Part shown: positions 28,649 through 38,193 of the stretch, in pieces
Numbering within the stretch: position 1 is the first letter of the stretch
Layout of the letters: each line of letters opens with the position of its first letter
NCBI RefSeq assembly: GCF_000224065.1
Contig: NZ_AFWT01000018.1
Coordinates: 1 to 64,000, forward strand
DNA: 64,000 nt
Source of the DNA: Thiorhodococcus drewsii AZ1
Lineage (GTDB): Bacteria > Pseudomonadota > Gammaproteobacteria > Chromatiales > Chromatiaceae
Reading direction: 5' to 3'
The notes under the pieces: model-generated
The model's input: the letters and a program-made list of their open reading frames with translations, nothing else
Database searches by the model: none
What the model was told of the DNA's origin: nothing
Program-made: the position numbers and the translations under genes

Positions 28649-29531
28649 TCCCTTTCCGGGCGAAAACAACACGGGGCACGTCTGGGACGACAATCTGCGC
28701 GAGCTCAAGAACTTGCCTCCGCGCTGGTGGATGATCGGGCTCTGGGCCTCGATTCTCTGGGTCGTCGGTTACACCGTCCTCTACCCTTCCTGGCCGGTCG
28801 GGCAGGAGCCGACGCAGGGCATTCTGGGCTGGACTCAGATGAAGGAGTACAAGCGGGGCCTGGAGCAGGTCGCGGCCAAGCGTGCCGAGTTCGAGGACAA
28901 GATCCAGGGCATGACCGCCGACGAGATCATCGCCGATCCCGGTCTGACCCAATATACCCTGGCCTCGGCCAAGGTGCTCTTCGGCGACAACTGTTCTGCC
29001 TGCCATGGCAGCGGTGGGCAGGGCAATCCGGGCTATCCGGTGCTTGCCGACGACGATTGGCTCTATGGCGGTACCACAACCAAGATCGCCCAGACCATCA
29101 GCGGAGGTCGTCAGGGTGCGATGACGGCGCATCAGAACATCCTTAAACCGGAGGAGGTGGATACGCTTGCCCACTGGGTGGTGCAGATGAACGAGACTGC
29201 CGGGAAGGGCGGTAGCGAAGCGGGATGGGCCTTGTTCAAGACCAAGGGCTGTACCGCCTGTCATGGCCAGACGGCGAACGGCGTCTTGGCCGAGTTGCCC
29301 AATGGCGATGTGGTCACCGTGGGCGCCGCCAATCTCACCGATGGTATCTGGCGCTTCGAGCCGGGCGGCTTCGAGAGTGCCAAGCACACCATCCTATATG
29401 GTGTGAATCAGCATGGGGTACCCGAGACCCGCAATGCGGTGATGCCTGCGTTCGCCGACGCCGGCAAGCTCACCGATGAGGAAATCAAAAAGCTCGTCGT
29501 TTATGTCCATGAACTCGGTGGGGGACAATGA
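28635..29531 (+). CDS. ccoP: cbb3-type cytochrome c oxidase subunit III, dihaem
   Basis: 298 residues: a membrane helix (WWMIGLWASILWVVGYTVLY), then two cytochrome c domains with CSACH and CTACH. CcoP receives electrons from soluble cytochromes and passes them to CcoO. Length is normal. ATG at 28635 overlaps ccoQ. Confidence 0.96.
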   Translation: MADHNPFPGENNTGHVWDDNLRELKNLPPRWWMIGLWASILWVVGYTVLYPSWPVGQEPTQGILGWTQMKEYKRGLEQVAAKRAEFEDKIQGMTADEIIADPGLTQYTLASAKVLFGDNCSACHGSGGQGNPGYPVLADDDWLYGGTTTKIAQTISGGRQGAMTAHQNILKPEEVDTLAHWVVQMNETAGKGGSEAGWALFKTKGCTACHGQTANGVLAELPNGDVVTVGAANLTDGIWRFEPGGFESAKHTILYGVNQHGVPETRNAVMPAFADAGKLTDEEIKKLVVYVHELGGGQ

Positions 29532-29634
29532 TTTCCGGCGGTTGAGCTGTATTGATCTCGTTTCGTCGTGGGGCGGCTCATCGCTCGCCCCAGCTCGACA
29601 GGGTTCGGCATGACAGCATGCGCGAGGAGGGGAG

Positions 29635-29784
29635 ATGATGGGCGGATTCTTGACTTGGGACCTGGTGACCCTAATGTCCATTGCGGGTGTCTTGGTGGCC
29701 ATCGGGATCGTTGTCTTCCTCGGCTTCAAGGTCGTCGAGTTGATGAATCGCGACGCGGATTCTCATCGCGACCAAGACGGATGA
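29635..29784 (+). CDS. Small single-helix membrane protein after ccoP
   Basis: A 49-residue frame starts ATGATG at 29635 with a strong GAGGAGGGG four bases upstream and ends at TGA 29782-29784. The product has MMGGFLTWDLVTLMSIAG, a single helix continuing VLVAIGIVVFLGFKVVEL, and a charged tail NRDADSHRDQDG. It lies between ccoP and a terminator, so it is transcribed with the oxidase. Its size and topology recall CcoQ or the accessory subunit CcoM of Pseudomonas stutzeri, but similarity cannot be shown by eye. Coding is supported by the ribosome site, position and membrane pattern. Confidence 0.7.
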   Translation: MMGGFLTWDLVTLMSIAGVLVAIGIVVFLGFKVVELMNRDADSHRDQDG

Positions 29785-29820
29785 TTCGAGGCGAGATCCG
29801 AAACGACTCATGGTGTCGCT

Positions 29821-29848
29821 GGGGGGATGCTCGAATCCCCCTTTTTTT
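29821..29848 (+). terminator. Rho-independent terminator at end of the cco structural operon
   Basis: GGGGGA (29822-29827), an eight-base loop, TCCCCC (29836-29841), then seven T (29842-29848). It separates the oxidase subunit genes from the ccoGHIS assembly genes, which then need their own promoter or readthrough. Confidence 0.88.
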
Positions 29849-29898
29849 GTCCCCGTACGGTTTGAGAGTCAGGTCTGTCTGAACCCGTTGATCCAGCA

Positions 29899-31341
29899 GT
29901 GGAGCAGTTCAAGTCGATGCGTAACCAAGATGCCTCCCCCCCGTCCGTTGTCGACGCGCTCTATCGCGAGGCGGACGATTGGCATGTCAACGCCGGCGGA
30001 GAGACGATCCATGCCAAGCGTCTTTCGGGACCCTGGCGTCGCTTCAAATGGCTCATGGCCTCGGTGTGGTTGATCTACTTCCTTGGTCCCTATCTGCGCT
30101 GGAACGGCCAACAGGCCGTGCTGTTCGACATCCCGAATCGGCAATACCACCTCTTTTCCACGACGGTCCTGCCTCAGGACTTCTGGATGCTGTCGCTGTT
30201 GTTGCTCTTCTTTGCGATCCTGCTCGCGGTCGTCACCGCCTTGGTTGGGCGGGCTTGGTGCGGCTTTTTCTGCTTCCAGACGGTGTGGACGGATGTGTTT
30301 ACCTGGATCGAGGAGCGCCTTGAAGGGTCTCCTGTGGCTCGGCGCACGCTCGACAAGGCGCCGATGACCCTCGGCAAGCTGCGGATCAAGGCGATCAAGC
30401 ATGGCCTTTGGATCCTCATCGGCTTTCTGACCGGCTTCAGTTTCGTCGCCTGGTTCACCGACGCCTTCGTGCTCTGGCGAACCTTTTTCGTCGGCGAGGC
30501 GAATGGCGCGGCCTATGCCACGGTGGCGCTTTTCACCGCTGGAACCTACGTGTTGGCGGGCTTTCTGCGCGAGCAGACCTGTTTTTGGCTCTGTCCCTAT
30601 GCGCGCATCCAGGGGGTGATGCTCGATAGGACGACCATTGTTCCCGCCTACGACGAGCAGCGCGGGGAGCCGAGGGGACGGGTCCGGCGCGCCGAAGAGG
30701 CAAAGGCCATTGGGGATTGCGTCGATTGCAACCAGTGCGTTGCGGTCTGTCCGACGGGGATCGACATTCGACAGGGGCAGCAGGAGGGGTGCATCACCTG
30801 TGCGCTCTGTATCGATGCCTGCAATCACGTCATGGACAAGGTCGGGCGTCCGCGCGGCCTGATCCGTTATACCTCGCTCGACGAGTTGGAGGGGCATTCG
30901 ACCAAACCCCTGCTGCTTCGGGCGCGGGTCTGGGTCTATTCCGGCATTCTGGCGCTGGCGCTTGGCGGGATTCTTTATGGTTTGACCTCGCTCGCACCCA
31001 TCGAGCTCAAGGTGCTGCATGAGCGCGCGCCGCTTTTTGTGCTGCAGAGCGACGGTTCGATCCAGAATGCCTACACGCTCAAGGTGCTCAACAAGACTCC
31101 TGAGCCGATTGCGGTCACCATCAGCGTATCGGGTCATGATCAGATGACACTCGTGGGCGCAGACACGCCGGTCATGGCCGATCCCGGAAACGTCACGCCG
31201 GCCAGGCTGTTCGTCAAAATTCCGCGCCGGGACTTGGCGGAGGTGCAGCAGCCCATCGTTTTCCATGCCGAGACGCGACTTCCTTCCGGACAGACGATCG
31301 AGACCGAACGCGAGAGCGTCTTCATCGGTCCGAATCGCTGA
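29899..31341 (+). CDS. ccoG: cbb3 oxidase assembly iron-sulfur protein CcoG
   Basis: 480 residues, five or so membrane helices and two ferredoxin-like clusters: CVDCNQCVAVCPTGIDI and CITCALCIDACNHVMDK. Also GRAWCGFFCFQTVWTD and CFWLCPYARIQG as in FixG/RdxA. Work on CcoG homologues assigns cupric reductase activity in copper delivery to CcoN. GTG 29899 or ATG 29917 can start; neither has a clear ribosome site. The C-terminal 150 residues form a periplasmic Ig-like domain. Confidence 0.92.
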   Translation: MEQFKSMRNQDASPPSVVDALYREADDWHVNAGGETIHAKRLSGPWRRFKWLMASVWLIYFLGPYLRWNGQQAVLFDIPNRQYHLFSTTVLPQDFWMLSLLLLFFAILLAVVTALVGRAWCGFFCFQTVWTDVFTWIEERLEGSPVARRTLDKAPMTLGKLRIKAIKHGLWILIGFLTGFSFVAWFTDAFVLWRTFFVGEANGAAYATVALFTAGTYVLAGFLREQTCFWLCPYARIQGVMLDRTTIVPAYDEQRGEPRGRVRRAEEAKAIGDCVDCNQCVAVCPTGIDIRQGQQEGCITCALCIDACNHVMDKVGRPRGLIRYTSLDELEGHSTKPLLLRARVWVYSGILALALGGILYGLTSLAPIELKVLHERAPLFVLQSDGSIQNAYTLKVLNKTPEPIAVTISVSGHDQMTLVGADTPVMADPGNVTPARLFVKIPRRDLAEVQQPIVFHAETRLPSGQTIETERESVFIGPNR

Positions 31342-31379
31342 TTCTCGTCCATCGATTCCCACCCATTCAGGGGGCTCCC

Positions 31380-31889
31380 ATGACCACCCATACGCCGTCG
31401 ACCGACACGACTCCCTTCCGCAACCCCTGGGTCATTGGCTGGATCGGCCTTTTGGTGACGGTGCTCGGCGTTAATCTGCTGATGGTCTATCTGGCCTTTG
31501 CGACGAACCCGGGACTGGTCAACGCCGATTATTACGAGCGCGGACAGGACTACGAAAAGACGCTCCTGTCACGCAGGGAGCGCAATCCCAACTGGACCAT
31601 GCAGTCCGATATCCCGGCCGATTTGCGTGTCGACGAGCCGCAAGCCATCCGTTTCTTCCTGGTCGACAAGGCGGGGCAGCCGCTGGACCCGGAATCCGTG
31701 ACCTTCTATGCCTATCGTCCATCCGATGCGGCGCGTGACTTCATGCTGCCCATGAGCCGTGAGGGTCGGGGGCGTTATGTGGCGCTGGCCGATTTCCCGC
31801 TCATCGGGGTCTGGGACACGCTGATCGCGGTGCGATCCGGTGAGGACGAGTACAGCCTGAGCGAGCGCGTGAACGTCGGCGGACATTGA
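31380..31889 (+). CDS. ccoH: FixH/CcoH family protein
   Basis: 169 residues with one N-terminal membrane helix (VIGWIGLLVTVLGVNLLMVYLAF) and a periplasmic domain with NADYYERGQDYEKTLLS, the FixH signature. CcoH is needed for stable cbb3 assembly and stays with the complex. It follows ccoG by 38 bp and precedes ccoI by 3 bp. Confidence 0.9.
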   Translation: MTTHTPSTDTTPFRNPWVIGWIGLLVTVLGVNLLMVYLAFATNPGLVNADYYERGQDYEKTLLSRRERNPNWTMQSDIPADLRVDEPQAIRFFLVDKAGQPLDPESVTFYAYRPSDAARDFMLPMSREGRGRYVALADFPLIGVWDTLIAVRSGEDEYSLSERVNVGGH

Positions 31890-31892
31890 TTC

Positions 31893-34412
31893 GTGTCGGA
31901 CCAGGCCGTCGTCTTGGTCGAATCGGAGCTTCAGCCGAGCCCGTCATCGGTCGAGGCCGGTCGCTGTTACCATTGCGGTCTGCCGCTCGATCCGAAGACC
32001 CGAGCAAGGGCGCGTATCGCCGGGGATGAGCGCCATTTCTGCTGCTCCGGCTGCAAATCCGTGTGCGAGGCGATTCATGCGGCCGGGCTCGAAGGCTTCT
32101 ATCGCCGCACGCCGGATGGCGAGATGCTGGGGCCGCCACCCGATCCGCCCAAGGACCTCTCGCTCTTCGACCTGGACGTCGTTCAAGAGGAATTCACCGA
32201 CGTCTCTTGCGAGGGGCGCGAGATCAATCTGCTGGTCGAAGGCATCCACTGCGCTGCCTGCGTTTGGCTGATCGAGCGGGGTGTGCAGGGATTGCCCGGC
32301 GTCGAGGAGGCTCGGGTCAACCTGACCGGTCGGCGTCTGCGCGTGCGCTGGGACAATGCGCGTCTGCCATTGTCACGGATTCTGCGTCGTCTGGGCGACA
32401 TCGGTTATCGCGCTACCCCCTTCGATCCGGACTCGGCCGAGGATGCCATCGGTCGCGAGAACCGTGCGCTCTTGTACCGTCTCGCCTGGGCCGGTTTCGC
32501 CATGATGAACCTGCTGTGGATCTCGATCGCACTCTATAGCGGAGCGGATCGCGGCGAGTTCCGGGATCTCTTCCACTGGATCGGCTTCATCCTGGCGACA
32601 CCGACACTGCTCTACTCTGGATCGCCCTTTTTCAAGGGGGCCTGGTCGGGGTTGAAGAACGGACGGCTCGGTATGGATCTGCCGATCGCCATCGGGGTCA
32701 GTACGACCTATGGCTATTCGCTCTACGTGACGCTCGGCGGTTCCGAAATCGGTGCCGTCTACTGGGACACGGTCGTGAATTTCCTGTTCGTGATTCTGGT
32801 TGGGCGTTATCTGGAGGCCATTTCGCGACGGCGCGCGGTCGCATCCACCCAGCGTTTGCTCGATCTGCAGCCCAAGGTCGCGACTCGCCTCGATGATGAA
32901 CAGGAGGAGGTGGTTCCGATCCGCTCGCTTGGACTCGGAGAGCGGGTTTTGGTGCGGCCCGGAGAGCGGATCCCGGTCGATGGGGAAGTGGTTTCCGGCC
33001 ACAGTGGCATAGATGAATCCATGCTGACCGGTGAATCGCGCTCGGTGTCCAAATCGGTTGGCGACCGGGTTGCCGCCGGGACAATCAATGGGGCAGGGGT
33101 GCTGGAGGTCCGTATTTCCGCCCTGCTGCGCGAGACGGCGCTCGGACGCATCATCCAGCTGGTCGAGGAGGCGCAGTCCAGTCGCGCTCCTATTCAGCGT
33201 CTGGCCGATCGGGTGGTGCCCTGGTTCGTCGCCGTCACATTGGCGCTTGCGGCTGTCACCTTCGTTTTCTGGTTCGGCAAGGACGTCGAGCAGGCCCTGA
33301 TGGCCGCGACCTCGGTGCTCATCATCAGCTGTCCTTGCGCCTTTGGTATGGCGACGCCCATGGCTGTCGCCGTGGCCTCGGGTCGAGGCGCCGCGCGCGG
33401 CATTCTCATCAAGAATGGCGCCGTGCTCGAACGGCTCTCGGGGATCCGTCACTTCGTCTTCGACAAGACGGGCACCCTCACCGAGGGACGCCCGGTACTG
33501 GTCGGTTGGTCGCGGCCCGATGGCGACTGGTGCGCGGACGCCTCGGTCGTCGCCCGCTTGAGCGCGTCCGAGCGAGTCGTTCTGGCTCGTTGCGGCGCAC
33601 TGGAGTACCTTTCGGAGCATCCGGTCGCACGGGCCATTCGCGATTTCTGCGACTGCGCCGAGATCGATTGCTCCGGCGTTCGCGTGGAGGATGTGGAGGT
33701 TGCGCCAGGTCTGGGGATTCGGGGGCGTGTCGAGGACGAGAGGCTGGTGATCGGGAACCGGGAATGGCTCGCGCGCAATGGTGTCGGTCTTGCGTCAGCA
33801 TCCGAAGCGGATTCGGATGTCGATGGTCTGGTCCATTGCGCGCTGGGCGGGCGGGAGGTCTTGCGCTTGCGGATCAGGGACAGGCTTCGCGCCGACGCGC
33901 GTGCACTCATCGAGCGGATGCGCGACAAGGGTCTGAAGACGATCCTGCTGACTGGCGATCGGCGCGAGGTCGCCGAGCGCGTTGCGGCGCAGCTCGGCGG
34001 CATGATCGCGGTCTCCCAGGTGTTGCCGGAGGACAAGGATGCGGTCGTCGCAGACCTGCAGCGCCAGGGGCACGCGGTTACCATGATCGGAGATGGGGTC
34101 AACGATGCGCCGGCCTTGGTGCGCGCCGACGTTGGTATCGCCATGGGCAGCGGGACCGATGTCTCGATCGCCAGTGCGGACATCGTGCTCATGTCGAGCG
34201 AGCTCGATCGAGTGATCGAGACCGTCGAGCTCGCGCGACGCACCTTGCGCACCATTCGTCAGAACATCGGTATTTCTATTCTTTATAACGTCATCATGGT
34301 GCCATTGGCGATGGCCGGCATCGTGACCCCTCTGATCGCAGCGGTGTCCATGCCCTTGAGCTCGCTCGCCGTGATCGGAAACTCGGCGCGCATTCGTGCT
34401 GACTCGAGCTGA
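31893..34412 (+). CDS. ccoI: Copper-translocating P-type ATPase for cbb3 assembly
   Basis: 839 residues: an N-terminal Cys-rich domain ([19 protein letters not shown]), a heavy-metal domain with [10 protein letters not shown], membrane segments with the CPC ion motif [11 protein letters not shown], the phosphorylation site [10 protein letters not shown], and [16 protein letters not shown]. FixI/CcoI exports copper from the cytosol for the CcoN copper B site. The start is GTG 31893, three bases after ccoH. Confidence 0.95.
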   Translation: MSDQAVVLVESELQPSPSSVEAGRCYHCGLPLDPKTRARARIAGDERHFCCSGCKSVCEAIHAAGLEGFYRRTPDGEMLGPPPDPPKDLSLFDLDVVQEEFTDVSCEGREINLLVEGIHCAACVWLIERGVQGLPGVEEARVNLTGRRLRVRWDNARLPLSRILRRLGDIGYRATPFDPDSAEDAIGRENRALLYRLAWAGFAMMNLLWISIALYSGADRGEFRDLFHWIGFILATPTLLYSGSPFFKGAWSGLKNGRLGMDLPIAIGVSTTYGYSLYVTLGGSEIGAVYWDTVVNFLFVILVGRYLEAISRRRAVASTQRLLDLQPKVATRLDDEQEEVVPIRSLGLGERVLVRPGERIPVDGEVVSGHSGIDESMLTGESRSVSKSVGDRVAAGTINGAGVLEVRISALLRETALGRIIQLVEEAQSSRAPIQRLADRVVPWFVAVTLALAAVTFVFWFGKDVEQALMAATSVLIISCPCAFGMATPMAVAVASGRGAARGILIKNGAVLERLSGIRHFVFDKTGTLTEGRPVLVGWSRPDGDWCADASVVARLSASERVVLARCGALEYLSEHPVARAIRDFCDCAEIDCSGVRVEDVEVAPGLGIRGRVEDERLVIGNREWLARNGVGLASASEADSDVDGLVHCALGGREVLRLRIRDRLRADARALIERMRDKGLKTILLTGDRREVAERVAAQLGGMIAVSQVLPEDKDAVVADLQRQGHAVTMIGDGVNDAPALVRADVGIAMGSGTDVSIASADIVLMSSELDRVIETVELARRTLRTIRQNIGISILYNVIMVPLAMAGIVTPLIAAVSMPLSSLAVIGNSARIRADSS

Positions 34413-34423
34413 TCGTTGGAGGC

Positions 34424-34651
34424 ATGATGGATGTCATCTATGGGTTGATTCCCGGTATGCTGCTCCTGGGGCTGGCGGCGGTGGCGGTGCTGTTCTGGGC
34501 GGCGCGCAGCGGTCAGTTCGACGATCTTGAGGGCGACGCGCGGCGTATTTTGCTCGACGAGGACGAGGACGAGGTCGATCCGCGTCGCGTGCCGGATGCC
34601 GAGCCCGATCAGGATTCGACGCCCGATCGGGACGCTTCGTCGTGGCGATGA
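34424..34651 (+). CDS. ccoS: cbb3-type cytochrome oxidase assembly protein CcoS
   Basis: 75 residues: one membrane helix (LIPGMLLLGLAAVAVLFWAA) then SGQFDDLEGDARRILLDED, the CcoS signature. The acidic tail is longer than usual. CcoS is needed for cofactor insertion into cbb3. GGAGG precedes the ATG. Last gene of ccoGHIS. Confidence 0.92.
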   Translation: MMDVIYGLIPGMLLLGLAAVAVLFWAARSGQFDDLEGDARRILLDEDEDEVDPRRVPDAEPDQDSTPDRDASSWR

Positions 34652-34780
34652 GCGTTCTCGGTTGGGCCTGCGCCGAGGCGTGGGCGGAGGTCGAATTGAA
34701 CACCCTTGCATGGCGTATGTTCGAGGTTATGCTGTCGATCTGGATCCAATAGCGCGGCTTATAATCCAACCCACTGGGAG

Positions 34781-35080
34781 ATGAAGATGCTACTAGATGA
34801 TGAACGTCGGGATTTCATGCGTTTAGTCACCGAGACCGAGGTCTCGATCACGCGACTGACCTCGGGGCAGGTGCTCGCCGCCAAGTTGATCAATCTGAGC
34901 GCCTCGGGTTGCGCCTTCTATACGGACAAGATCCTCGATCCCGGTGAAGAGCTGGAAATTCTGGTCCGCAGTCCGAGCGAGCGCATCGATCCTCTACGGC
35001 GACCGGCACGAGTCGCTCGGGTCAGTCAAGGAGAATCCCAGCATATGGTGGGTGTCGAGTTTCTCAACGATCTCAACTGA
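34781..35080 (+). CDS. PilZ-domain c-di-GMP receptor, small
   Basis: 99 residues from ATG 34781 (ribosome site GGGAG). A single PilZ domain: DERRDFMRLVTETEVSI with the arginine-rich start and NLSASGCAFYTDK for the D/NxSxxG motif, so c-di-GMP binding is likely. A perfect TATAAT lies at 34760-34765, 16 bases before the start, too close for a normal leader and without a good -35, so it is not called a promoter. Its target is unknown; it precedes the motility and chemotaxis region. Confidence 0.8.
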   Translation: MKMLLDDERRDFMRLVTETEVSITRLTSGQVLAAKLINLSASGCAFYTDKILDPGEELEILVRSPSERIDPLRRPARVARVSQGESQHMVGVEFLNDLN

Positions 35081-35286
35081 ACCGCCTTATGATCCTGTTC
35101 GGCGAGCCACCCCGTCGTGCCGATCGTGGGATGGGAGGCTCGTCTTGTCCCTCCGGTGCGAATTCGCGCAATCCTGTCGTCCTGGCCCGGTTGTGCTGGG
35201 ATTGATCCAAGCTCCATGGCGCGATCCTGTTCATCCTATATGCCCGGAGAGTCGGCGGGTTCGATTCATGCAGCCTTTCCCGATCC

Positions 35287-35511
35287 ATGCAGCGCTTCTA
35301 CTTCAGACTTCAAATCTCTCCCACAGAATATCTGCGTCACTACCAGGGTAGTGCTGGTCGGGTGGTGGTGCGGTCCCACGATGGGCGAAACCTCTCGTTC
35401 CCTGCATCGAATTTGCGCCAATTCGTTTCGATCAACGGTATTCATGGCGAATTCTGTCTAACCGTCGACGACAATCATCGATTGGTTTCGATCGAACGGC
35501 GCTCGCCCTGA
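35287..35511 (+). CDS. DUF2835 family protein
   Basis: 74 residues matching DUF2835 along the whole length: FRLQISPTEYLRHYQGSAG, then VVVRSHDGRNLSFPASNLRQ and a closing RLVSIERR. The family is small, cytoplasmic and of unknown function. The 206-bp gap before it shows nothing else. Confidence 0.8.
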   Translation: MQRFYFRLQISPTEYLRHYQGSAGRVVVRSHDGRNLSFPASNLRQFVSINGIHGEFCLTVDDNHRLVSIERRSP

Positions 35512-35605
35512 GTGTGTTCGGCTACCAGTTTTTCAAGCGTGGCACTCAAGCTCGGCAAGGTTCGGCCGATATCTTCAGGTGTGCCTACAGCTCAGGGAGT
35601 CCGCC

Positions 35606-36760
35606 GTGATCAATATCAGTTCTCAAGCCTCGTCGGTGTCGACCGCTTACACCCTCAAAAGCTATTCCAGCACCGCTACTTCGGATGCCCAGGGCGGATC
35701 CGCCAATTCAGCTCTGTCTACACTTCAGGACAAGGCGCTGTCCGGTATCGCGCGCGAGATTCCCGGGATGGATGTCAGCGACATCAAGAAGCTTGATGCC
35801 AACGACTACAGTCCGGACAAAATCGCTAGCCGCATTAGTAAATTCGTCGCCGTTGGGCTGGAGAACGCGCGTGCGCGCGGAAAATCCGAGGAGGAGGTCC
35901 AGGCCCTCTACGACAGTGCGATGAAGGGCGTGGAACAGGGGTTCAAGGAGGCCAAGGACATCTTGTCGAATCTCAAGATGCTCAATGGCGATATCGCCGC
36001 TCAGGTTGGCGAGACCGAGAAGCAGACCTTCGCGGCGCTTGCCGATCTGGATCCCTCGAAGGTCTCGCAGCAGTCGCCAACTCTGACCGAGTCCGTCACT
36101 GGAGCCTCAATGGCGGAACGCTATCAGCGTGCTGAGGATTTTTCGCTCGAACTCAAGACTCGGGAGGGTGATACCGTCAAGGTGAGCTTTAGCCGCAACC
36201 TCGACATTCAGAACACGGTCGCCGCAGCCGCCGACAGTGAGGGCAATCAGGCGATGACCCTGGATCTGAGTCGGAGCGAGAGCAGCGGTTATCAATTCAG
36301 CGTCGAGGGCGATCTGAATGCGGATGAGTTGGGTGCCATTCAGAATCTGGTGCGGGATGTCGGTCAGGTCGCGTCGAACTTCTACGGTGGAGACGTGCAG
36401 AAGGCCTTTGAACAGGTTTCGGACGTTTCCTTCGACAGTTCTCAGCTGTCCTCGATGAACCTGCGGATGAGCCGCTCGGAACAGTATTCAGCCGCTCAAC
36501 GCTATCAGCAGACCCAGCAGATGGACAGTCCGGAGCAAACTCAGGGCGCAAGGCGACTGGCTAATCTGGGACGGGATATGAGCGATAGCTTTAGCAACCC
36601 GGCGCTCGACTTCCTCGATCAGGCCCGAGAGTCCGCCGCCCAGATCATGCGGAATCTCGCCCAGCAGGACAGCACCTTCAAGGATGCGTCGAGCGACCAG
36701 CAGTCCCTGTTCCAAGAACGCCTCGATCGCTTCCTGGGTGCGTTCGCACAGACGGAGTGA
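35606..36760 (+). CDS. DUF5610-like Ser/Gln-rich protein of the motility region
   Basis: 384 residues from GTG 35606 with AGGGAG about eight bases upstream. The N-terminal 45 residues are Ser/Thr-rich without a signal peptide; residues 60-120 (SKFVAVGLENARARGKSEEE, YDSAMKGVEQGFKEAKDIL) look like the DUF5610 helical domain. The middle is an alternating beta-type segment (DFSLELKTREGDTVKVSFSR) and the end is Gln/Ser-rich and helical (QYSAAQRYQQTQQMD). No known activity. DUF5610 proteins are often near flagellar genes; export by the flagellar secretion system is only a guess. Confidence 0.6.
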   Translation: MINISSQASSVSTAYTLKSYSSTATSDAQGGSANSALSTLQDKALSGIAREIPGMDVSDIKKLDANDYSPDKIASRISKFVAVGLENARARGKSEEEVQALYDSAMKGVEQGFKEAKDILSNLKMLNGDIAAQVGETEKQTFAALADLDPSKVSQQSPTLTESVTGASMAERYQRAEDFSLELKTREGDTVKVSFSRNLDIQNTVAAAADSEGNQAMTLDLSRSESSGYQFSVEGDLNADELGAIQNLVRDVGQVASNFYGGDVQKAFEQVSDVSFDSSQLSSMNLRMSRSEQYSAAQRYQQTQQMDSPEQTQGARRLANLGRDMSDSFSNPALDFLDQARESAAQIMRNLAQQDSTFKDASSDQQSLFQERLDRFLGAFAQTE

Positions 36761-36974
36761 GTCGTCTCGTGGGTGCGGCATCGGTCTGAAGATGCCTCAA
36801 TACGTCACCCCGATGTTCAACGCTCGGCGAGGATGATCGAATATCGCGGCCTTGTAGACGCCTTTGGCGCAGGTTAGCATCAAGGAGCAGAGTTCGGCGC
36901 CGCTGTGTGGATCTTTGGGGCGTCGAATCGACGGATGAGGGTGAATCGCGTGAATTGATAAGGAGAGGTGGCAC

Positions 36975-37565
36975 GTGTCGATCGGCCAGCGAATCCAAGT
37001 CGAGCGGGCAACTCCTGTCTTGTCAGTGCTTCTGTTGGGCGTTGCCGCCGCCTCCGCGCCACTTTTGGTCGATAGTTCGTCGGTTTTTACCTGGGCGCTC
37101 GCGTGTGTCCTGTTCGTTGCGGCGGTCTTCGTCGCATGTCGACTGGGCCGGCGGATGACCGCTCTCGCTGCCGCCTCTCGGGCTGAGATTCAAGGTGAAT
37201 CGGACGAGCGATCGGATCAGCTTGAGGTTCGTAACCAGACCTTCGAGCGGCTCGGTGTCGAACTCTTTCCCATTTTTGTCCGGCATATCGAACACTTCCG
37301 CACGCTCGCCGAGCACGGCGTGACCCACCTCTCCGGTATCTTCAGCCAACTATCGGCGATTCAGATCGGGCCTCGGCACCTCTCAAATCTGCAGTTCCAG
37401 GGTCCTATGAGCCAGGTTCTTGGCTCTGTCCGCGAGGGACTGGAGGATTTGAGCGGAGGTTTGTTGGCCTGCTCGAAGCACGATTTCATGCAACGCAAAC
37501 GGGATATCCTTGAGATCGATAGTTTGCAGACCAAAATGGTCGATTCCTACAGTACCGTCGAGTAG
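36975..37565 (+). CDS. Two-helix membrane protein resembling a chemoreceptor stub
   Basis: 196 residues from GTG 36975 with AAGGAGAGG ten bases upstream. Two adjacent membrane segments (TPVLSVLLLGVAAASAPLLV, FTWALACVLFVAAVFVACRL) are followed by a helical cytoplasmic part with FERLGVELFPIFVRHIEHFR and LSNLQFQGPMSQVLGSV. These two motifs resemble the 'PVW..Q' and 'LQFQDRVSQ' segments of a class of short chemoreceptors, but the conserved receptor hairpin tip is absent. It is directly upstream of cheY-STAS-cheA and may be a membrane partner of that system. Confidence 0.55.
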   Translation: MSIGQRIQVERATPVLSVLLLGVAAASAPLLVDSSSVFTWALACVLFVAAVFVACRLGRRMTALAAASRAEIQGESDERSDQLEVRNQTFERLGVELFPIFVRHIEHFRTLAEHGVTHLSGIFSQLSAIQIGPRHLSNLQFQGPMSQVLGSVREGLEDLSGGLLACSKHDFMQRKRDILEIDSLQTKMVDSYSTVE

Positions 37566-37708
37566 CTCGACCTGTATCGAGCGGCAGACGTCTCAGCCGC
37601 ACCCAATGCCGGATCCGAGCTGACATTGTTTACTAGCCTTCCAGGAATGGATTCCCTGTTTTCGCTGTGCTGAATGGAATGTATTCGCATCACGAATGTC
37701 TCACATGT

Positions 37709-37735
37709 GAATAAATGCTCATCTACGCCAATAAT
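37709..37735 (+). promoter_or_regulatory. Possible sigma-28 (FliA) promoter of the che operon
   Basis: GCCAATAA at 37728-37735 matches seven of eight bases of the FliA -10 consensus GCCGATAA. With the normal 11-bp spacing the -35 region is TGAATAAA, a poor match to TAAAGTTT. It is 72 bp before cheY. Chemotaxis operons are usual FliA targets. Confidence 0.4.
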
Positions 37736-37806
37736 CCTGTTTTGAGTCGTCCGCGACCTGGCTGAGGTGCGCTGACGAACGCTCACTGCGTCTAATGGAG
37801 AGTTTT

Positions 37807-38175
37807 ATGGCGAAGACCATCCTGATGGTTGATGACTCGGCGTCGCTGCGAAGTGTCGTTGCGATCGCTCTGAGAGGGGCGGGATACGATGTGATCGAGG
37901 CGAGCGACGGCCGGGATGCGCTGGCCAAACTCGCCGGTCAGAAGGTGCATCTGGTCATCAGCGACGTCAACATGCCCAACATGGATGGGATCACCCTGGT
38001 CCAAGAGCTGAAGAAACAGCCGAGTTACCGTTTCACCCCGATCATGATGCTGACGACCGAGACCCAGCCCGAGAAGAAGGAGGCCGCGCGGGCGGCCGGC
38101 GCCAAGGCATGGCTGGTCAAACCCTTCCAGCCACCGATGTTGCTTGAGGCCGTATCCAAACTGGTTCTGCCCTGA
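37807..38175 (+). CDS. cheY: CheY-like response regulator
   Basis: 122 residues, a single receiver domain: MAKTILMVDDSASLRSVV with the acidic pair, phospho-Asp in VISDVNMPNMDG, conserved Thr in MLTTET and Lys in WLVKPFQP. It should take phosphate from CheA and bind the flagellar switch or tune the pathway. GGAGAG ends five bases before ATG 37807, which is chosen over 37795. It starts the row cheY-STAS-cheA. Confidence 0.9.
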   Translation: MAKTILMVDDSASLRSVVAIALRGAGYDVIEASDGRDALAKLAGQKVHLVISDVNMPNMDGITLVQELKKQPSYRFTPIMMLTTETQPEKKEAARAAGAKAWLVKPFQPPMLLEAVSKLVLP

Positions 38176-38193
38176 GGCTTGGAGGTTCGATCG

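Noticed and set aside
29869-31362. A 497-residue minus-strand frame over ccoG
   Set aside because: Antisense of a well-supported ccoG; no domain visible.
34760-34765. TATAAT before the PilZ gene at 34781
   Set aside because: It is only 16 bases before the ATG and no -35 box lies 16-18 bp upstream, so a normal promoter is unlikely.
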